Of a stretch of DNA of 64,000 nt, positions 50,485 through 58,978 are shown one piece after another. The stretch's first letter is position 1, and every line of letters begins with the position of its first letter. Source of the stretch: Pelethousia sp034928145 (GTDB lineage: Bacteria > Bacillota > Clostridia > Christensenellales > CAG-138); NCBI GenBank assembly GCA_034928145.1, contig JAYFPE010000034.1:1-64000 (forward strand), written 5' to 3'. The notes beneath the pieces were generated by a model. It was not told the DNA's origin, did not search any database, and was given only the letters and a program-made list of their open reading frames with translations. The translations under genes were made by a program, and so were the position numbers.

Positions 50485-51310
50485 GGATTGCCGGCTGGGC
50501 TTATATGAAAAATCCATGCCGGATTCCCTGTCCTGGCCGGAAAAGCTGGCCGGGGCCAAGGCAGCCGGCTTCGATTATGTGGAGATGAGCGTGGATGAGA
50601 GCGACGCCAAGCAGGCCCGGCTGGATATGCCAATGGGCGAGCGGTTGGCCCTGCTTTCGGAGATGGCGCAGGCGGGCATCCGCCTGGAAACCATGTGCCT
50701 TTCCGGCCAGCGGCGCTACCCGCTGGGCAGCCTGGATGCGGATGTGCGCAAAAAGAGCCTGGAGGTGATGCGCAAAGCGATCCTCCTGGCCGCGGATCTA
50801 GGTATCCGCATCATCCAGATTCCGGGCTACGACGAATACTACAACCCCTCCACTGCGCAGACCCGGGCATATTTTGCGCAAGGGCTGCACGGCTGTGTGG
50901 AGTTGGCCGCGCAATATGGCGTGATGCTGGGCTTTGAAACCATGGAGCCGCCCTTTATGAACACGGTCTGGAAGGCGATGTATTGGGTCCAAATGTTCAA
51001 CTCGCCCTATCTGCTGGTTTACCCCGATGCGGGCAACATCACCAACGGCGCGCTGGAAGGCTTGGGCAACGTGAGCGATGATATCGCCTCGGGCGCGGGC
51101 CATATCGCAGCCGTACACCTGAAGGAATCCGCGCCCGGCCAATATCGGGATGTGCCCTTCGGCCAGGGCCATGTGGATTTCAAGGCAGTCATCGCGGCCA
51201 GCCGCAAGCTCGGCGTGCGGCGGTTTACGGGTGAGTTCTGGTATGTGCAGGGCGCGCCCTGGCAGCAATACCTTAAGGATAACGCGGCCTTTTTGTGCGC
51301 GCAGTTTTAA
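50477..51310 (+). CDS. ulaE: L-ribulose-5-phosphate 3-epimerase (UlaE/SgbU type)
   Basis: A 277-residue xylose-isomerase-like TIM barrel colinear with UlaE. GLYEKSMPDSLSWPEKLAGA, YVEMSVDESDAKQARLDM, METMCLSGQRRYPLGS-like segment, IRIIQIPGYDEYY, LVYPDAGNITN and HLKESAPGQYRDVPFGQGHV are its landmarks. It interconverts L-xylulose-5-P and L-ribulose-5-P, supplying the substrate of AraD. Its start overlaps the araD stop by 8 bases with GGAGG upstream, so the two are coupled. Confidence 0.94.
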   Translation: MVKDCRLGLYEKSMPDSLSWPEKLAGAKAAGFDYVEMSVDESDAKQARLDMPMGERLALLSEMAQAGIRLETMCLSGQRRYPLGSLDADVRKKSLEVMRKAILLAADLGIRIIQIPGYDEYYNPSTAQTRAYFAQGLHGCVELAAQYGVMLGFETMEPPFMNTVWKAMYWVQMFNSPYLLVYPDAGNITNGALEGLGNVSDDIASGAGHIAAVHLKESAPGQYRDVPFGQGHVDFKAVIAASRKLGVRRFTGEFWYVQGAPWQQYLKDNAAFLCAQF

Positions 51311-51315
51311 CATCC

Positions 51316-51500
51316 GGGTCTTGCGCAGACGGCTGGTCTTGCGCAGACGGCGAGCGTGGGGCCCGGCATTTCGGGTGATTCTTTAGCCCTTTGCCGTTTA
51401 TTGCGTTAAGGCGGGTCTTGCGCAGACAGCGGGTCTTGCGCAGACGGCGAGCGCGGGGCCCGGCATTTCGGGTGATTCTTTAGCCCTTTGCCGTTTATTG
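51316..51500. repeat. 88-bp tandem duplication
   Basis: 51316-51403 and 51413-51500 are two 88-bp copies differing at only a few positions. Each begins with two GGTCTTGCGCAGAC units and ends TTTGCCGTTTATTG. The GGTCTTGCGCAGAC motif recurs inverted three times at 59551-59636. The 344-base gap between ulaE and the aminotransferase gene contains only this repeat and the terminator at 51598. Confidence 0.85.
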
Positions 51501-51597
51501 TGGGGAAGTGCTTTCCATTTTTGGGCAAAGAAATGAGGGTGAGGGGATAGGGTGGGATGTCCGCATCCCGCCGCGCATGGCCTCCGGCAAAAAGCTG

Positions 51598-51623
51598 GGG
51601 CGCTTGCAGCCATGCAAGCGCCC
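51598..51623 (-). terminator. Terminator of the aminotransferase gene
   Basis: GGGCGCTTGCA and TGCAAGCGCCC form a perfect 11-bp stem with a 4-base loop. On the minus strand it is followed after a few bases by CTTTTT. Confidence 0.75.
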
Positions 51624-51654
51624 TTATATTGTTTCGTTTTATTCTATGCCGGTT

Positions 51655-52931
51655 TTATTCCCCCAGCAGCTTTTCGAGCACGGCCAGCTTGAGGCAGGTG
51701 CAGATGACCACCAGGGCGGATTCCAGCTCGTTGATGGGGGGCAGGCTGGGGGCGATGCGAATGTTGCTATCCGCCGGATCTTTCCATAAGGGAAGGTGGC
51801 GCCAGCGCCTGTCATCACCACGCCCGCCTCCTTGCAGAGGGCCACGGCGCGCTTAGCCGTGCCGGGCAGGGTGTTCACGCTCACAAAATAGCCGCCCCTG
51901 GGGCGCTGCCAGTTGGCGATGCCCAGCGGGGCGATCTCCTTATCCAGCGCATCCAGAACGGTTTGGAACTTGGGACCGAGGATGGCCGCGTGCTTTTTCA
52001 TCAGGGCCAGGGTATGGGCCTTATCCTTGAGGTAGCGGGCGTGGCGCAGCTGGTTCACCTTGTCGTAGCTGATGATTTCGATGGAGAGCAGCTTGGTCAT
52101 ATAGGCGATGTTCGCTTCGCTGGCGGCCATGGCCGAAACGCCCGAGCCGGGCAGGGTGATCTTGGAGGTGGAGGCGAACTCATACACCATATCCGGGTTG
52201 CCTGCCTCGCGGCACAGGCCGATGATATCCGGGAAGGGCAGATACTCGCCGAAGAACTCATGCACGCAATAGGCATTATCCCACATGAGGGTAAAATCGG
52301 GGGCCGCGGGCTTCATATGGGCAAGGCGCGCCAGCGTTGCTTGGCTATAGACGATGCCGTCCGGGTTGGAATACTTGGGCACGCACCACATGCCCTTGAC
52401 CAGGGGGTCTGCAATCGCGGCCTCCACGGCATCCATGTCCGGGCCTTCGGCGGTCATGGGGATAGGGATCATCTCCACGCCAAAGGACTGTGTCACGGCA
52501 AAGTGGCGGTCATAGCCGGGCACGGGGCAAAGGAACTTGACCCCTTCAAGCTTTGACCAGGGCTTTTCGCTGTGCAGCAGGCCGTGGGTGTGGGCTTTGG
52601 AGATCACGTCGTACATCAGGTTGAGGCTGGCGTTGCCGCCAATAAAGACCTCCTCCGGACGGCAGCCCAAAATATCCGCAAAAAGGGCCTTGGCGGAGGG
52701 TATGCCAGAAAGCTCGCCGTAGTTGCGCACGTCCAGCTTGCCGTCGAGATAATCCTCAGGCGTTTTGAGCACGTCGAACATATCCATCACCAGATCCAGC
52801 TGGGCTTTGCCCGGCTTGCCGCGGGACATGTCCAGCTTGAGGCCCCGGGCTTTGAGCGCTTCGAATTCGGCCCTTACGGCCTTTTGTTCCGTTTGCAGTT
52901 CATCCTTGGTGCGCGCGGTGTAAGCAGTCAT
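51655..52931 (-). pseudogene. Class I/II aspartate-type aminotransferase with C-terminal frameshift
   Basis: A PLP-dependent aminotransferase of the Asp_aminotransf family (about 425 residues if intact). RGLKLDMSRGKPGKAQLDL, YGELSGIPSAKALFADIL, FIGGNASLNLMYDVISKA, MWDNAYCVHEFFGE and the PLP-Lys region FASTSKITLPGSG are clear. After ATFPYGK the frame turns to nonsense (IRRIATFAS onwards, ending at 51639). One extra A in the AAA run at 51781-51783 restores DPADSNIRIAPSLPPINELE and then the true end LEKLLGE with a stop at 51655. So a one-base deletion breaks the last ~40 residues, either real or an assembly error. The ATG at 52931 has AAAGGA upstream. Confidence 0.85.
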
Positions 52932-53012
52932 GGCAGAGATTCCTTTCTTCATATAAATGTAAATATAGAAAGGGGGCGCGTCCAAAAACACGCCTCCAAG
53001 CAAACAACCAAC

Positions 53013-53723
53013 TTAGGCATGCACGATGCCGTTGGTATAAACGGGCACGACCTCCGTGACATTCTCTTGCAGGCAGAACCCCACATCCTCGCCAAAGCCC
53101 AGCTCCACCAGGCGGGCATAGTGATAGGTTTGGCTCAGGTCGGCCCGGCCCGCCTTCCACTCGCCATAGAGCACCTTGGCGGCCCAGGTAAGATCGCATT
53201 GATCGCTCACCTCGGCATATTTGCATAGGGAAGAAGCAATAGCCCCGGCCGCGCAGATATCATCCGCGGAGAATTCGCCATCCGTACCGGCGCAGAGAAT
53301 AGTCACATCCAGGCCCAGCGCGGCGGCCTTGCGCGCTGCCGCATCGTGGTTGAGCATGGCGGCAATCAGCACGTTGCCCGCGCCCTCCGCCGCTTTGATG
53401 GCCCCGGTGCCGTTGGTGGTGTTGATGATGATGTTTTTATCCTTCACGATCTCAGGCGCGAATTCCCTGGGAGAATTGCCCAAGTCAAAGCCCGGCAGCT
53501 TCACGCCGCCGCGCTCGCCGGCCATGATGCAGCCGCCCAGGCGCGTCGCGATGGCCGCGCCCTCCCCGGCGTCGTTCACAGGGATGACCCGGTTCGCGCC
53601 GTTGCGGCAGGCCCAGATGATACAGCTCGTAGCCCGCAGCACGTCTACCACGATCACCGTTTGGCCCATAAGGTGGGTACCGAAACGCTTTTTATTATAT
53701 TGTGCAAAGGTTTGAATCCTCAT
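53013..53723 (-). CDS. 2-phosphosulfolactate phosphatase family protein (ComB-like)
   Basis: A 236-residue ComB-family protein. VIVVDVLRATSCIIWACRNG, IMAGERGGVKLPGFDLGNSP, INTTNGTGAIKAAEGA and VTILCAGTDGEFSADDICAA are family blocks with acidic metal-binding residues. In coenzyme M makers ComB removes phosphate from phosphosulfolactate; in Firmicutes lacking the other com genes its role is unclear, and none are seen here. The ATG at 53723 follows GGGGG. It probably shares a transcript with the aminotransferase 81 bases on. Confidence 0.85.
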   Translation of the reverse strand: MRIQTFAQYNKKRFGTHLMGQTVIVVDVLRATSCIIWACRNGANRVIPVNDAGEGAAIATRLGGCIMAGERGGVKLPGFDLGNSPREFAPEIVKDKNIIINTTNGTGAIKAAEGAGNVLIAAMLNHDAAARKAAALGLDVTILCAGTDGEFSADDICAAGAIASSLCKYAEVSDQCDLTWAAKVLYGEWKAGRADLSQTYHYARLVELGFGEDVGFCLQENVTEVVPVYTNGIVHA

Positions 53724-53801
53724 AATTGCCCCCATCTTTGGTATATTCGCACCAGCCACGCGGCTCTTGCGCAAACCGGTGCCGCGCCATAGTTATTGAT
53801 A

Positions 53802-54311
53802 TTATACACCAGCCATGTGGGCAAAAACAATAGCCGCGGCAGCCCCCACCACCCCCGCCGCCAGGGAGACCGGCAGGGCGTGACGGCTCTTTGTCACCTT
53901 GACGGAGCCGAAATAGAGCGCCAACGTATAAAAAATCGTTTCCGTGGAGCCCAGCATCACGGAAGCCGCGTAACCTAGAAAGCCATCCGGCCCATATTGG
54001 GCATATACATCCTGCAAAAGCGCCACGCCGGCGCTGCCGGAAAAGGGCCGCAGCACGAACAACGGAACCAGCTCCGGCGGCATGCCCAGTGCCGTGCAAG
54101 CGGGAGCGATGGCGGCCACAAAAAGATCTAGCGCCCCGCTTTGGCGAAATACGGAAAGGGCGGCCATCATGGCCGCCATATAGGGAAGGATGCGCAAAAG
54201 CAGGGGCAGGGCCTCCGCCGCGCCCTTGACAAAGGCCTCGTAAACATTCACGCCCTTGAACAGGGCATAGAGCAGCAAAAGCAGGATCAGGACGGGCAGG
54301 ATGTAACTCAT
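53802..54311 (-). CDS. spmB: Spore maturation protein B
   Basis: A 169-residue membrane protein of the nucleoside-recognition (Gate) family. PVLILLLLLYALFKGVNVYE and FVKGAAEALPLLLRILPYMA are followed by GALDLFVAAIAPACTALGMPPELVPL and LRPFSGSAGVALLQD, then MLGSTETIFYTLALYFGSV, all SpmB-typical. SpmA and SpmB are needed for spore core dehydration in Bacillus. The ATG at 54311 overlaps the spmA stop (ATGA). Confidence 0.93.
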   Translation of the reverse strand: MSYILPVLILLLLLYALFKGVNVYEAFVKGAAEALPLLLRILPYMAAMMAALSVFRQSGALDLFVAAIAPACTALGMPPELVPLFVLRPFSGSAGVALLQDVYAQYGPDGFLGYAASVMLGSTETIFYTLALYFGSVKVTKSRHALPVSLAAGVVGAAAAIVFAHMAGV

Positions 54312-54880
54312 CGCGGGAAGAGGGCGGCCAACAGCTTGCATAATCCAACTGCGGCCAGCGCTGAAAGCACAGAGGCTATAAAGGTGGGCAGCACAATAGA
54401 CGCCGTATCCAGAGAGCCGGCGGATGCCCGAAGGGCCAGCACCGTGGCCGGCAAAAGCTCGATGGCGGAGGAATTTAGCGCCAGGAACATGCACATATCA
54501 TCCGAGGCCACGCCTGGTTGCTCGTTTACCGCCTCCATCTCCTTCATAGCCGATAGGCCAAAGGGCGTCGCGGCGCTGCCCAGGCCGAAAAAATTGGCGC
54601 AAAGATTTAGCGTTACTGCGGCCACCGCGCCGGGTGAGCCAGGGAACAGCCGTTTAAGCAGGGGCTGCGCGGCCCGGCTCAACTTCTGCACCAGCCCCGC
54701 CTCCTCGGCAATGGCCATCAGCCCCATCCACAGCATATAGGCGCCGGCCAGGGAAATGCACAGGGTTGCCGCTTCTGCGGCTCCGGCGGCCAGCGCATCC
54801 GCCGTACCCTGGGCGTCCCCAGTGAGCATGCCGGCCAACAGACCTGCCGCCAGCATGCCCCCCCAGACCCACTTCATCAT
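54308..54880 (-). CDS. spmA: Spore maturation protein A
   Basis: A 190-residue membrane protein. ISLAGAYMLWMGLMAIAEEAGL, LKRLFPGSP, NLCANFFGLGSAATPFGLSA (the conserved NxxGLGxAATP loop) and MFLALNSSAIELLPATVLAL identify SpmA. GAGGTG precedes the double ATG. With spmB it marks an endospore-forming lineage. Expression in relatives is in the mother cell/forespore stage; no specific sigma site was assigned. Confidence 0.94.
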   Translation of the reverse strand: MMKWVWGGMLAAGLLAGMLTGDAQGTADALAAGAAEAATLCISLAGAYMLWMGLMAIAEEAGLVQKLSRAAQPLLKRLFPGSPGAVAAVTLNLCANFFGLGSAATPFGLSAMKEMEAVNEQPGVASDDMCMFLALNSSAIELLPATVLALRASAGSLDTASIVLPTFIASVLSALAAVGLCKLLAALFPR

Positions 54881-54991
54881 CGGCCCTCACCTCGCATTTC
54901 CCCGTACTAGCATAGATATGAAGCGGGGCGGGGTATTTATGCGGGGCGCTTTTGCAAGCGCGCGCGCCGTGCGCGCAAGGCCGAATGTTCT

Positions 54992-55012
54992 GAACCCATG
55001 ACGGGTTCTTTT
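54992..55012 (+). terminator. Hairpin upstream of the 61-residue gene
   Basis: GAACCC and GGGTTC with a 5-base loop, then TTTT. It lies in the 197-base gap between spmA and the small gene and could be an attenuator of the small gene or insulate it. Confidence 0.5.
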
Positions 55013-55077
55013 CACAGGAAATGACCTATTATAGACCTGAAACGAACCCATAACAGCATCTCGGAGGGGTCACTTTT

Positions 55078-55263
55078 ATGAATAAGATACGCCATCTATC
55101 CCTGCGCATCGATGATGAAACGCTGCGCAAATTCCGCTATGTGTGCGCCTATGACCAGCGCTCCGCCAACGGGCAGCTGCTGATCTTCATCCGCGGCTTT
55201 ATCGCCCGGTTTGAAGATAAGCACGGCAAGATCGTATTGGAAGATACAGCGGGCGGGGATTAG
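55078..55263 (+). CDS. Small ribbon-helix-helix-like protein
   Basis: A 61-residue protein: RHLSLRIDDETLRKFRYVCA (strand then helix, typical of Arc/MetJ-type DNA binders or of related small Firmicute proteins), then YDQRSANGQLLIFIRGFIAR, a second helix, and an acidic tail. GGAGGGG precedes the ATG. The fold assignment is by pattern only. It precedes the trmN6-rsmI pair by 58 bases and may be transcribed with them. Confidence 0.7.
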   Translation: MNKIRHLSLRIDDETLRKFRYVCAYDQRSANGQLLIFIRGFIARFEDKHGKIVLEDTAGGD

Positions 55264-55321
55264 GCCCATTTCGCCGTGCAAAACCGCTGCCAAAGCGGGC
55301 GAATCGTGCTATACTAAGCCT

Positions 55322-55978
55322 ATGTATGCCATTGAAGATCTGCAAGAGGGCGGCCTACGCATCGTGGTGGAAAAGCCGGGCTTCAGCTATGGGCACGACG
55401 CGGTGCTGTTGGCCGGTTTTACGCGGGTCAAGCCCGGGGAGCGCCTGCTCGATTTGGGCTGCGGCTGCGGCATCCTTTCCGTGCTGCTCGAGCGGCGCGC
55501 GGGGGCGAAGGTGACAGCCGTCGACATCCGGCCCGAGGCCTGCGAATTATGCCGCGCCTCGGCGCAGATGAACGGACAGGACATCCGCGTGCTGGAAGCG
55601 GACCTGCGGGAATTAAAGCTCGGCGCGGGCGAGCCGCCCTATGCGGCCATCGTTTGCAACCCGCCTTATTTCGGCGAGGGCACGGCCAGCCCGGATGCGG
55701 CCCGGCGGCTTTGCACCCGCCAGGAGGCGGCCACCATCGCCGACGTTGCCGCCTGCGCCAAGCGCATGCTCAAAACCGGGGGCAAACTTTTTCTCTGCTA
55801 CCCGGTGCGGGGCCTGGCCGCCTGCATAGCTGCGCTGGTGAACGAGGGCCTGCAGCCCAAACGGATGCGGCCCGTGGCCACGGGGGATAAACCGGAGCGC
55901 CCGCCGTATTTGATCTTACTGGAAGCCCGCAAAGGCGGGGGAGAGGGCCTGCTATGGGAAGAGACGATACGCCTGTGA
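55322..55978 (+). CDS. trmN6: tRNA1(Val) A37 N6-methyltransferase family
   Basis: A 218-residue class I methyltransferase. GFSYGHDAVLLAGFTRVKPGERLLDLGCG (in parts) contains the SAM loop LDLGCGCGILSVLL, and IVCNPPYF is the N6-adenine methylase NPPY motif. YfiC/TrmN6 enzymes modify A37 of valine tRNA in E. coli; Firmicute members may target another RNA. The ATG at 55322 is chosen by family length; the longer frame starts inside the previous gene. It overlaps rsmI by 25 bases. Confidence 0.88.
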   Translation: MYAIEDLQEGGLRIVVEKPGFSYGHDAVLLAGFTRVKPGERLLDLGCGCGILSVLLERRAGAKVTAVDIRPEACELCRASAQMNGQDIRVLEADLRELKLGAGEPPYAAIVCNPPYFGEGTASPDAARRLCTRQEAATIADVAACAKRMLKTGGKLFLCYPVRGLAACIAALVNEGLQPKRMRPVATGDKPERPPYLILLEARKGGGEGLLWEETIRL

Positions 55979-56820
55979 CCCGCGGCGATGAAGCCTTGGA
56001 GCCCATGCTCTACCTTTGCCCCACGCCCATCGGCAACCTGGAGGATATCACCCTGCGCACGATTCGCGTGTTGGGGGCGTGCGCGGCCATCTATTGCGAG
56101 GATACCCGGCGCACGGCGCTTTTGCTGCGGCATTTGGATATCAAAAAGCCGCTGCTCTCCTGCCACACGCACAACGAGGCCCAGCGGGCGGAAGAGATCG
56201 CCCGGCGGGTGAGCGGCGGCGAAGCCGTGGCCTATGTGAGCGACGCGGGCATGCCCGGCATTTCAGACCCCGGCGAGCGCCTGGTGCGCCAATGCATCGC
56301 CGAGGGCGTTCCCTTTTGCGTGCTGCCCGGCCCCAGCGCCAGCCTCACGGCCCTGGTATTGAGCGGCCTGCCCACGGCGGAGGCTGTTTTCGCCGGATTT
56401 CTGCCCCGCGGCGGCAAGGAACGGCGGGAGCTTATCGCCAGGCTTTCCCGGCACAAGGGCACGGTCATCTTTTACGAAAGCCCCCTGCGCGTGGCCGAGA
56501 CCGTGCAAGACCTCTTCAATGCCTGGGGCGAACGCCCGGCAGCGCTCTGCCGGGAGCTGAGCAAAGTTTATGAAGAGGCTGTCCGCTCCACGCTTTCGGG
56601 CCTGGCCGAGCGCTATAAGGGCGAGCCGCCCAAGGGCGAATGCGTTCTCCTCATTGGCGGCCTGCCGGAAGAAGCGGCTGGGGGCGCCGGCCTGGACGAG
56701 ATGCTAAGCCGCCTTCTTGCGGAGGGCCTGAGCGCCAAGGACGCGGCGCGCCAGGCAAGCGCCCTCTTGGATGTGCCGCGCAACGAAGCCTACCGCCGCG
56801 CCTTGGAGATCAAGGGGTAA
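55954..56820 (+). CDS. rsmI: 16S rRNA C1402 2'-O-methyltransferase
   Basis: A 288-residue tetrapyrrole-methylase-fold enzyme. LCPTPIGNLEDITLRTIRVL opens the SAM domain; EDTRRTALLLRHLDI, SCHTHNEAQRAEEI, VSDAGMPGISDPGERLV and LPGPSASLTALVLSG are the RsmI blocks. It methylates the ribose of C1402 in the decoding centre. The ATG at 55954 gives a slightly long N-terminus; an internal ATG at 56005 directly before LYLCPTP is an alternative. The trmN6-rsmI order is common in Firmicutes. Confidence 0.95.
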   Translation: MGRDDTPVTRGDEALEPMLYLCPTPIGNLEDITLRTIRVLGACAAIYCEDTRRTALLLRHLDIKKPLLSCHTHNEAQRAEEIARRVSGGEAVAYVSDAGMPGISDPGERLVRQCIAEGVPFCVLPGPSASLTALVLSGLPTAEAVFAGFLPRGGKERRELIARLSRHKGTVIFYESPLRVAETVQDLFNAWGERPAALCRELSKVYEEAVRSTLSGLAERYKGEPPKGECVLLIGGLPEEAAGGAGLDEMLSRLLAEGLSAKDAARQASALLDVPRNEAYRRALEIKG

Positions 56821-56830
56821 GGGATAAACG

Positions 56831-56859
56831 TTGCCAAAATACGCGCATTTTGGTACACT
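56831..56859 (+). promoter_or_regulatory. metG promoter
   Basis: TTGCCA (56831-56836), 17 bases, TACACT (56854-56859), leaving a leader of about 40 bases before metG, too short for a T-box. Confidence 0.6.
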
Positions 56860-56904
56860 CTTGGATATACTAGAGAAAATCTATCAGTAAGGAAGATACG
56901 GCCC

Positions 56905-58941
56905 ATGGCAGAGAAGAAAACCTTTTACGTGACGACGCCCATCTACTACCCCAGCGACAAGTTGCACATCGGCCATGCCTACTGCACCGTGGCTGCGGAT
57001 GCCATCGCCCGCTATAAGCGGATGACCGGCTACGACGTATATTTCCTGACCGGCTCGGATGAGCATGGCCAGAAGATCGAGCGCAAGGCCAAGGAAAAGG
57101 GCGTTACGCCCCAGAAATATGTGGATGATATCGTAGCAACCTTCCATGCGCTGTGGAAGCTGATGAACATCTCCAACGACGGCTTCTTCCGCACCACGGA
57201 TGATTACCACGTAAAGGCCGTGCAAAAGATCTTCAAAAAGCTCTACGACCAGGGGGATATCTATAAATCTTCCTATACCGGCCATTACTGTACGCCTTGC
57301 GAAAGCTTTTGGCTGGAGCGCCAGCTCAAGGATGGCTGCTGCCCGGATTGCGGCAGGCCCGTGGAGATGGTAGAGGAGGAAAGCTACTTTTTCCGCCTTT
57401 CAAAATATGCGGATCGCTTGATCCAGCACATCAAGGATAACCCGGAGTTCATCCAGCCCGTGAGCCGCACCAACGAGATGCTGCAAAACTTCCTGCTGCC
57501 TGGTTTGGAGGATCTTTGCGTTTCCCGCACCAGCTTCAAGTGGGGCATCCCGGTTTGCTTCGATGAAAAGCACGTGGTTTACGTGTGGCTGGATGCGCTT
57601 TCCAACTATATCACCAAGCTGGGCTTCTATTCGGACGATGATAGCCTCTATCGCAAATACTGGCCCGCGGATGTGCACCTCGTCGGCAAGGAGATCGTGC
57701 GCTTCCACACCATTATCTGGCCCATCATGCTGATGGCGCTGGGCGAGCCGCTGCCCAAGCAGATCTTCGGCCACGGCTGGCTGGTGCTCGACGGCGGCAA
57801 GATGAGCAAATCCAAGGGCAATGTGGTAGACCCGGTTAAGCTCTGCAACCGCTATGGGGTGGACGCCATCCGCTATTTCCTCCTGCGCGAGGTGCCCTTT
57901 GGCAGCGACGGCGTGTTCTCCAACGAGGCGCTGATCTACCGCATCAATTCCGATTTGGCGAACGATCTGGGCAACCTGCTCTCCCGCACGGTGAGCATGA
58001 CGGAAAAATATTTTGGCGGCGTGCTGCCCGCTCCCACAGCCCCCGTGGCTGCGGAGGACGACGCGCTCATCGCCCAAGCCCGCGCCCTGGCCTCCAAGGT
58101 GGAGGATTGCATGGCCAAGCTCCTGCTGCCCGAAGCGCTGGAGGCCATCTTCAGCCTGGTGCGCGCCTGCAACAAGTATATCGACGTAACCATGCCCTGG
58201 GCCCTGGCCAAGGATGAAGCCACACAGGCCCGGTTGGGAACGGTGCTCTATAACCTGGCGGAATGCCTGCGCTTTGTGGGCGTGATGCTCCAGCCTTACC
58301 TGCCGGATACCGCGCCCCGCATCTTTGCCCAGCTGGGCATCGAAGAAGGCCCGCTCACGGATGCGCTCTCGCTTTCTTATGGGGATATAGCCCCAGGCAC
58401 CATCCTGCATAAGGGCGAAGCGCTCTTCCCCCGCATCGACGTAAAGGCCGAGCTGGAGGCCCTGGAGGCTGAAACCGCCAAGGCCCAAGCCGATGCGGCG
58501 GTCTCCGCCGCGCCCGCGCCGGAGCCCGAGACGCGGGCATCAGCCGAACAAGCCGCGCCGCAGGCGGCCGCGCAGGCCCAATCCGCGCCGGCCGCGCAGG
58601 CCATTGAATTCCCGGATTTTGAGAAGGTGCAGATGCGCGTGTGCCGCGTGCTGGATTGCCAGTTCGTAAAAAAGAGCGAAAAGCTGCTGCACTTCACCCT
58701 GGACGCGGGCGACGGCCAGCCCCGCACCATCCTTTCGGGCATTCGCAAATGGTATCCGGAGCCCGAAGCGCTGATTGGCAAAAACGTGATTGCCGTGGTC
58801 AACCTCAAGCCCCGCAAGATGTGCGGCATCGAGAGCCAGGGTATGATCCTTTCCGCCGTTATGGGCGAGGGGGAGGAGGAAACGCTCTCCCTGCTGACGA
58901 CGGTCGATCCGTCCTTCCCCGGTGGGAGCCAGATCGGCTAA
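56905..58941 (+). CDS. metG: Methionyl-tRNA synthetase
   Basis: A 678-residue class I synthetase. TTPIYYPSDKLHIGHAY carries the HIGH motif, the zinc knuckle is CTPCESFW then GCCPDCGRPV, and GKMSKSKGNVV is the KMSKS loop. The anticodon-binding domain (about 350-510) is followed by an Ala/Pro-rich linker and a C-terminal tRNA-binding EMAP-like domain (about 570-678, FEKVQMRVCRVLDCQFVKKS). The linker (about 530-568) is longer than usual. It charges tRNA-Met and ends at a clear terminator. Confidence 0.97.
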   Translation: MAEKKTFYVTTPIYYPSDKLHIGHAYCTVAADAIARYKRMTGYDVYFLTGSDEHGQKIERKAKEKGVTPQKYVDDIVATFHALWKLMNISNDGFFRTTDDYHVKAVQKIFKKLYDQGDIYKSSYTGHYCTPCESFWLERQLKDGCCPDCGRPVEMVEEESYFFRLSKYADRLIQHIKDNPEFIQPVSRTNEMLQNFLLPGLEDLCVSRTSFKWGIPVCFDEKHVVYVWLDALSNYITKLGFYSDDDSLYRKYWPADVHLVGKEIVRFHTIIWPIMLMALGEPLPKQIFGHGWLVLDGGKMSKSKGNVVDPVKLCNRYGVDAIRYFLLREVPFGSDGVFSNEALIYRINSDLANDLGNLLSRTVSMTEKYFGGVLPAPTAPVAAEDDALIAQARALASKVEDCMAKLLLPEALEAIFSLVRACNKYIDVTMPWALAKDEATQARLGTVLYNLAECLRFVGVMLQPYLPDTAPRIFAQLGIEEGPLTDALSLSYGDIAPGTILHKGEALFPRIDVKAELEALEAETAKAQADAAVSAAPAPEPETRASAEQAAPQAAAQAQSAPAAQAIEFPDFEKVQMRVCRVLDCQFVKKSEKLLHFTLDAGDGQPRTILSGIRKWYPEPEALIGKNVIAVVNLKPRKMCGIESQGMILSAVMGEGEEETLSLLTTVDPSFPGGSQIG

Positions 58942-58950
58942 GGCATTTTA

Positions 58951-58977
58951 AAGAAGCGGTCAATGCCGCTTCTTTTT
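58951..58977 (+). terminator. metG terminator
   Basis: AAGAAGCGG and CCGCTTCTT form a 9-bp stem with a 6-base loop, with a run of five T bases at its 3' end. Confidence 0.9.
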
Positions 58978-58978
58978 G

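Noticed and set aside
53013..53723. Coenzyme M biosynthesis locus
   Set aside because: Only a ComB-like gene is present; no ComA, ComC or related genes are near, and ComB homologues are common in Firmicutes without coenzyme M.
56860..56904. T-box riboswitch before metG
   Set aside because: The promoter at 56831-56859 leaves only about 40 bases of leader, too short for a T-box, and no T-box sequence is visible.
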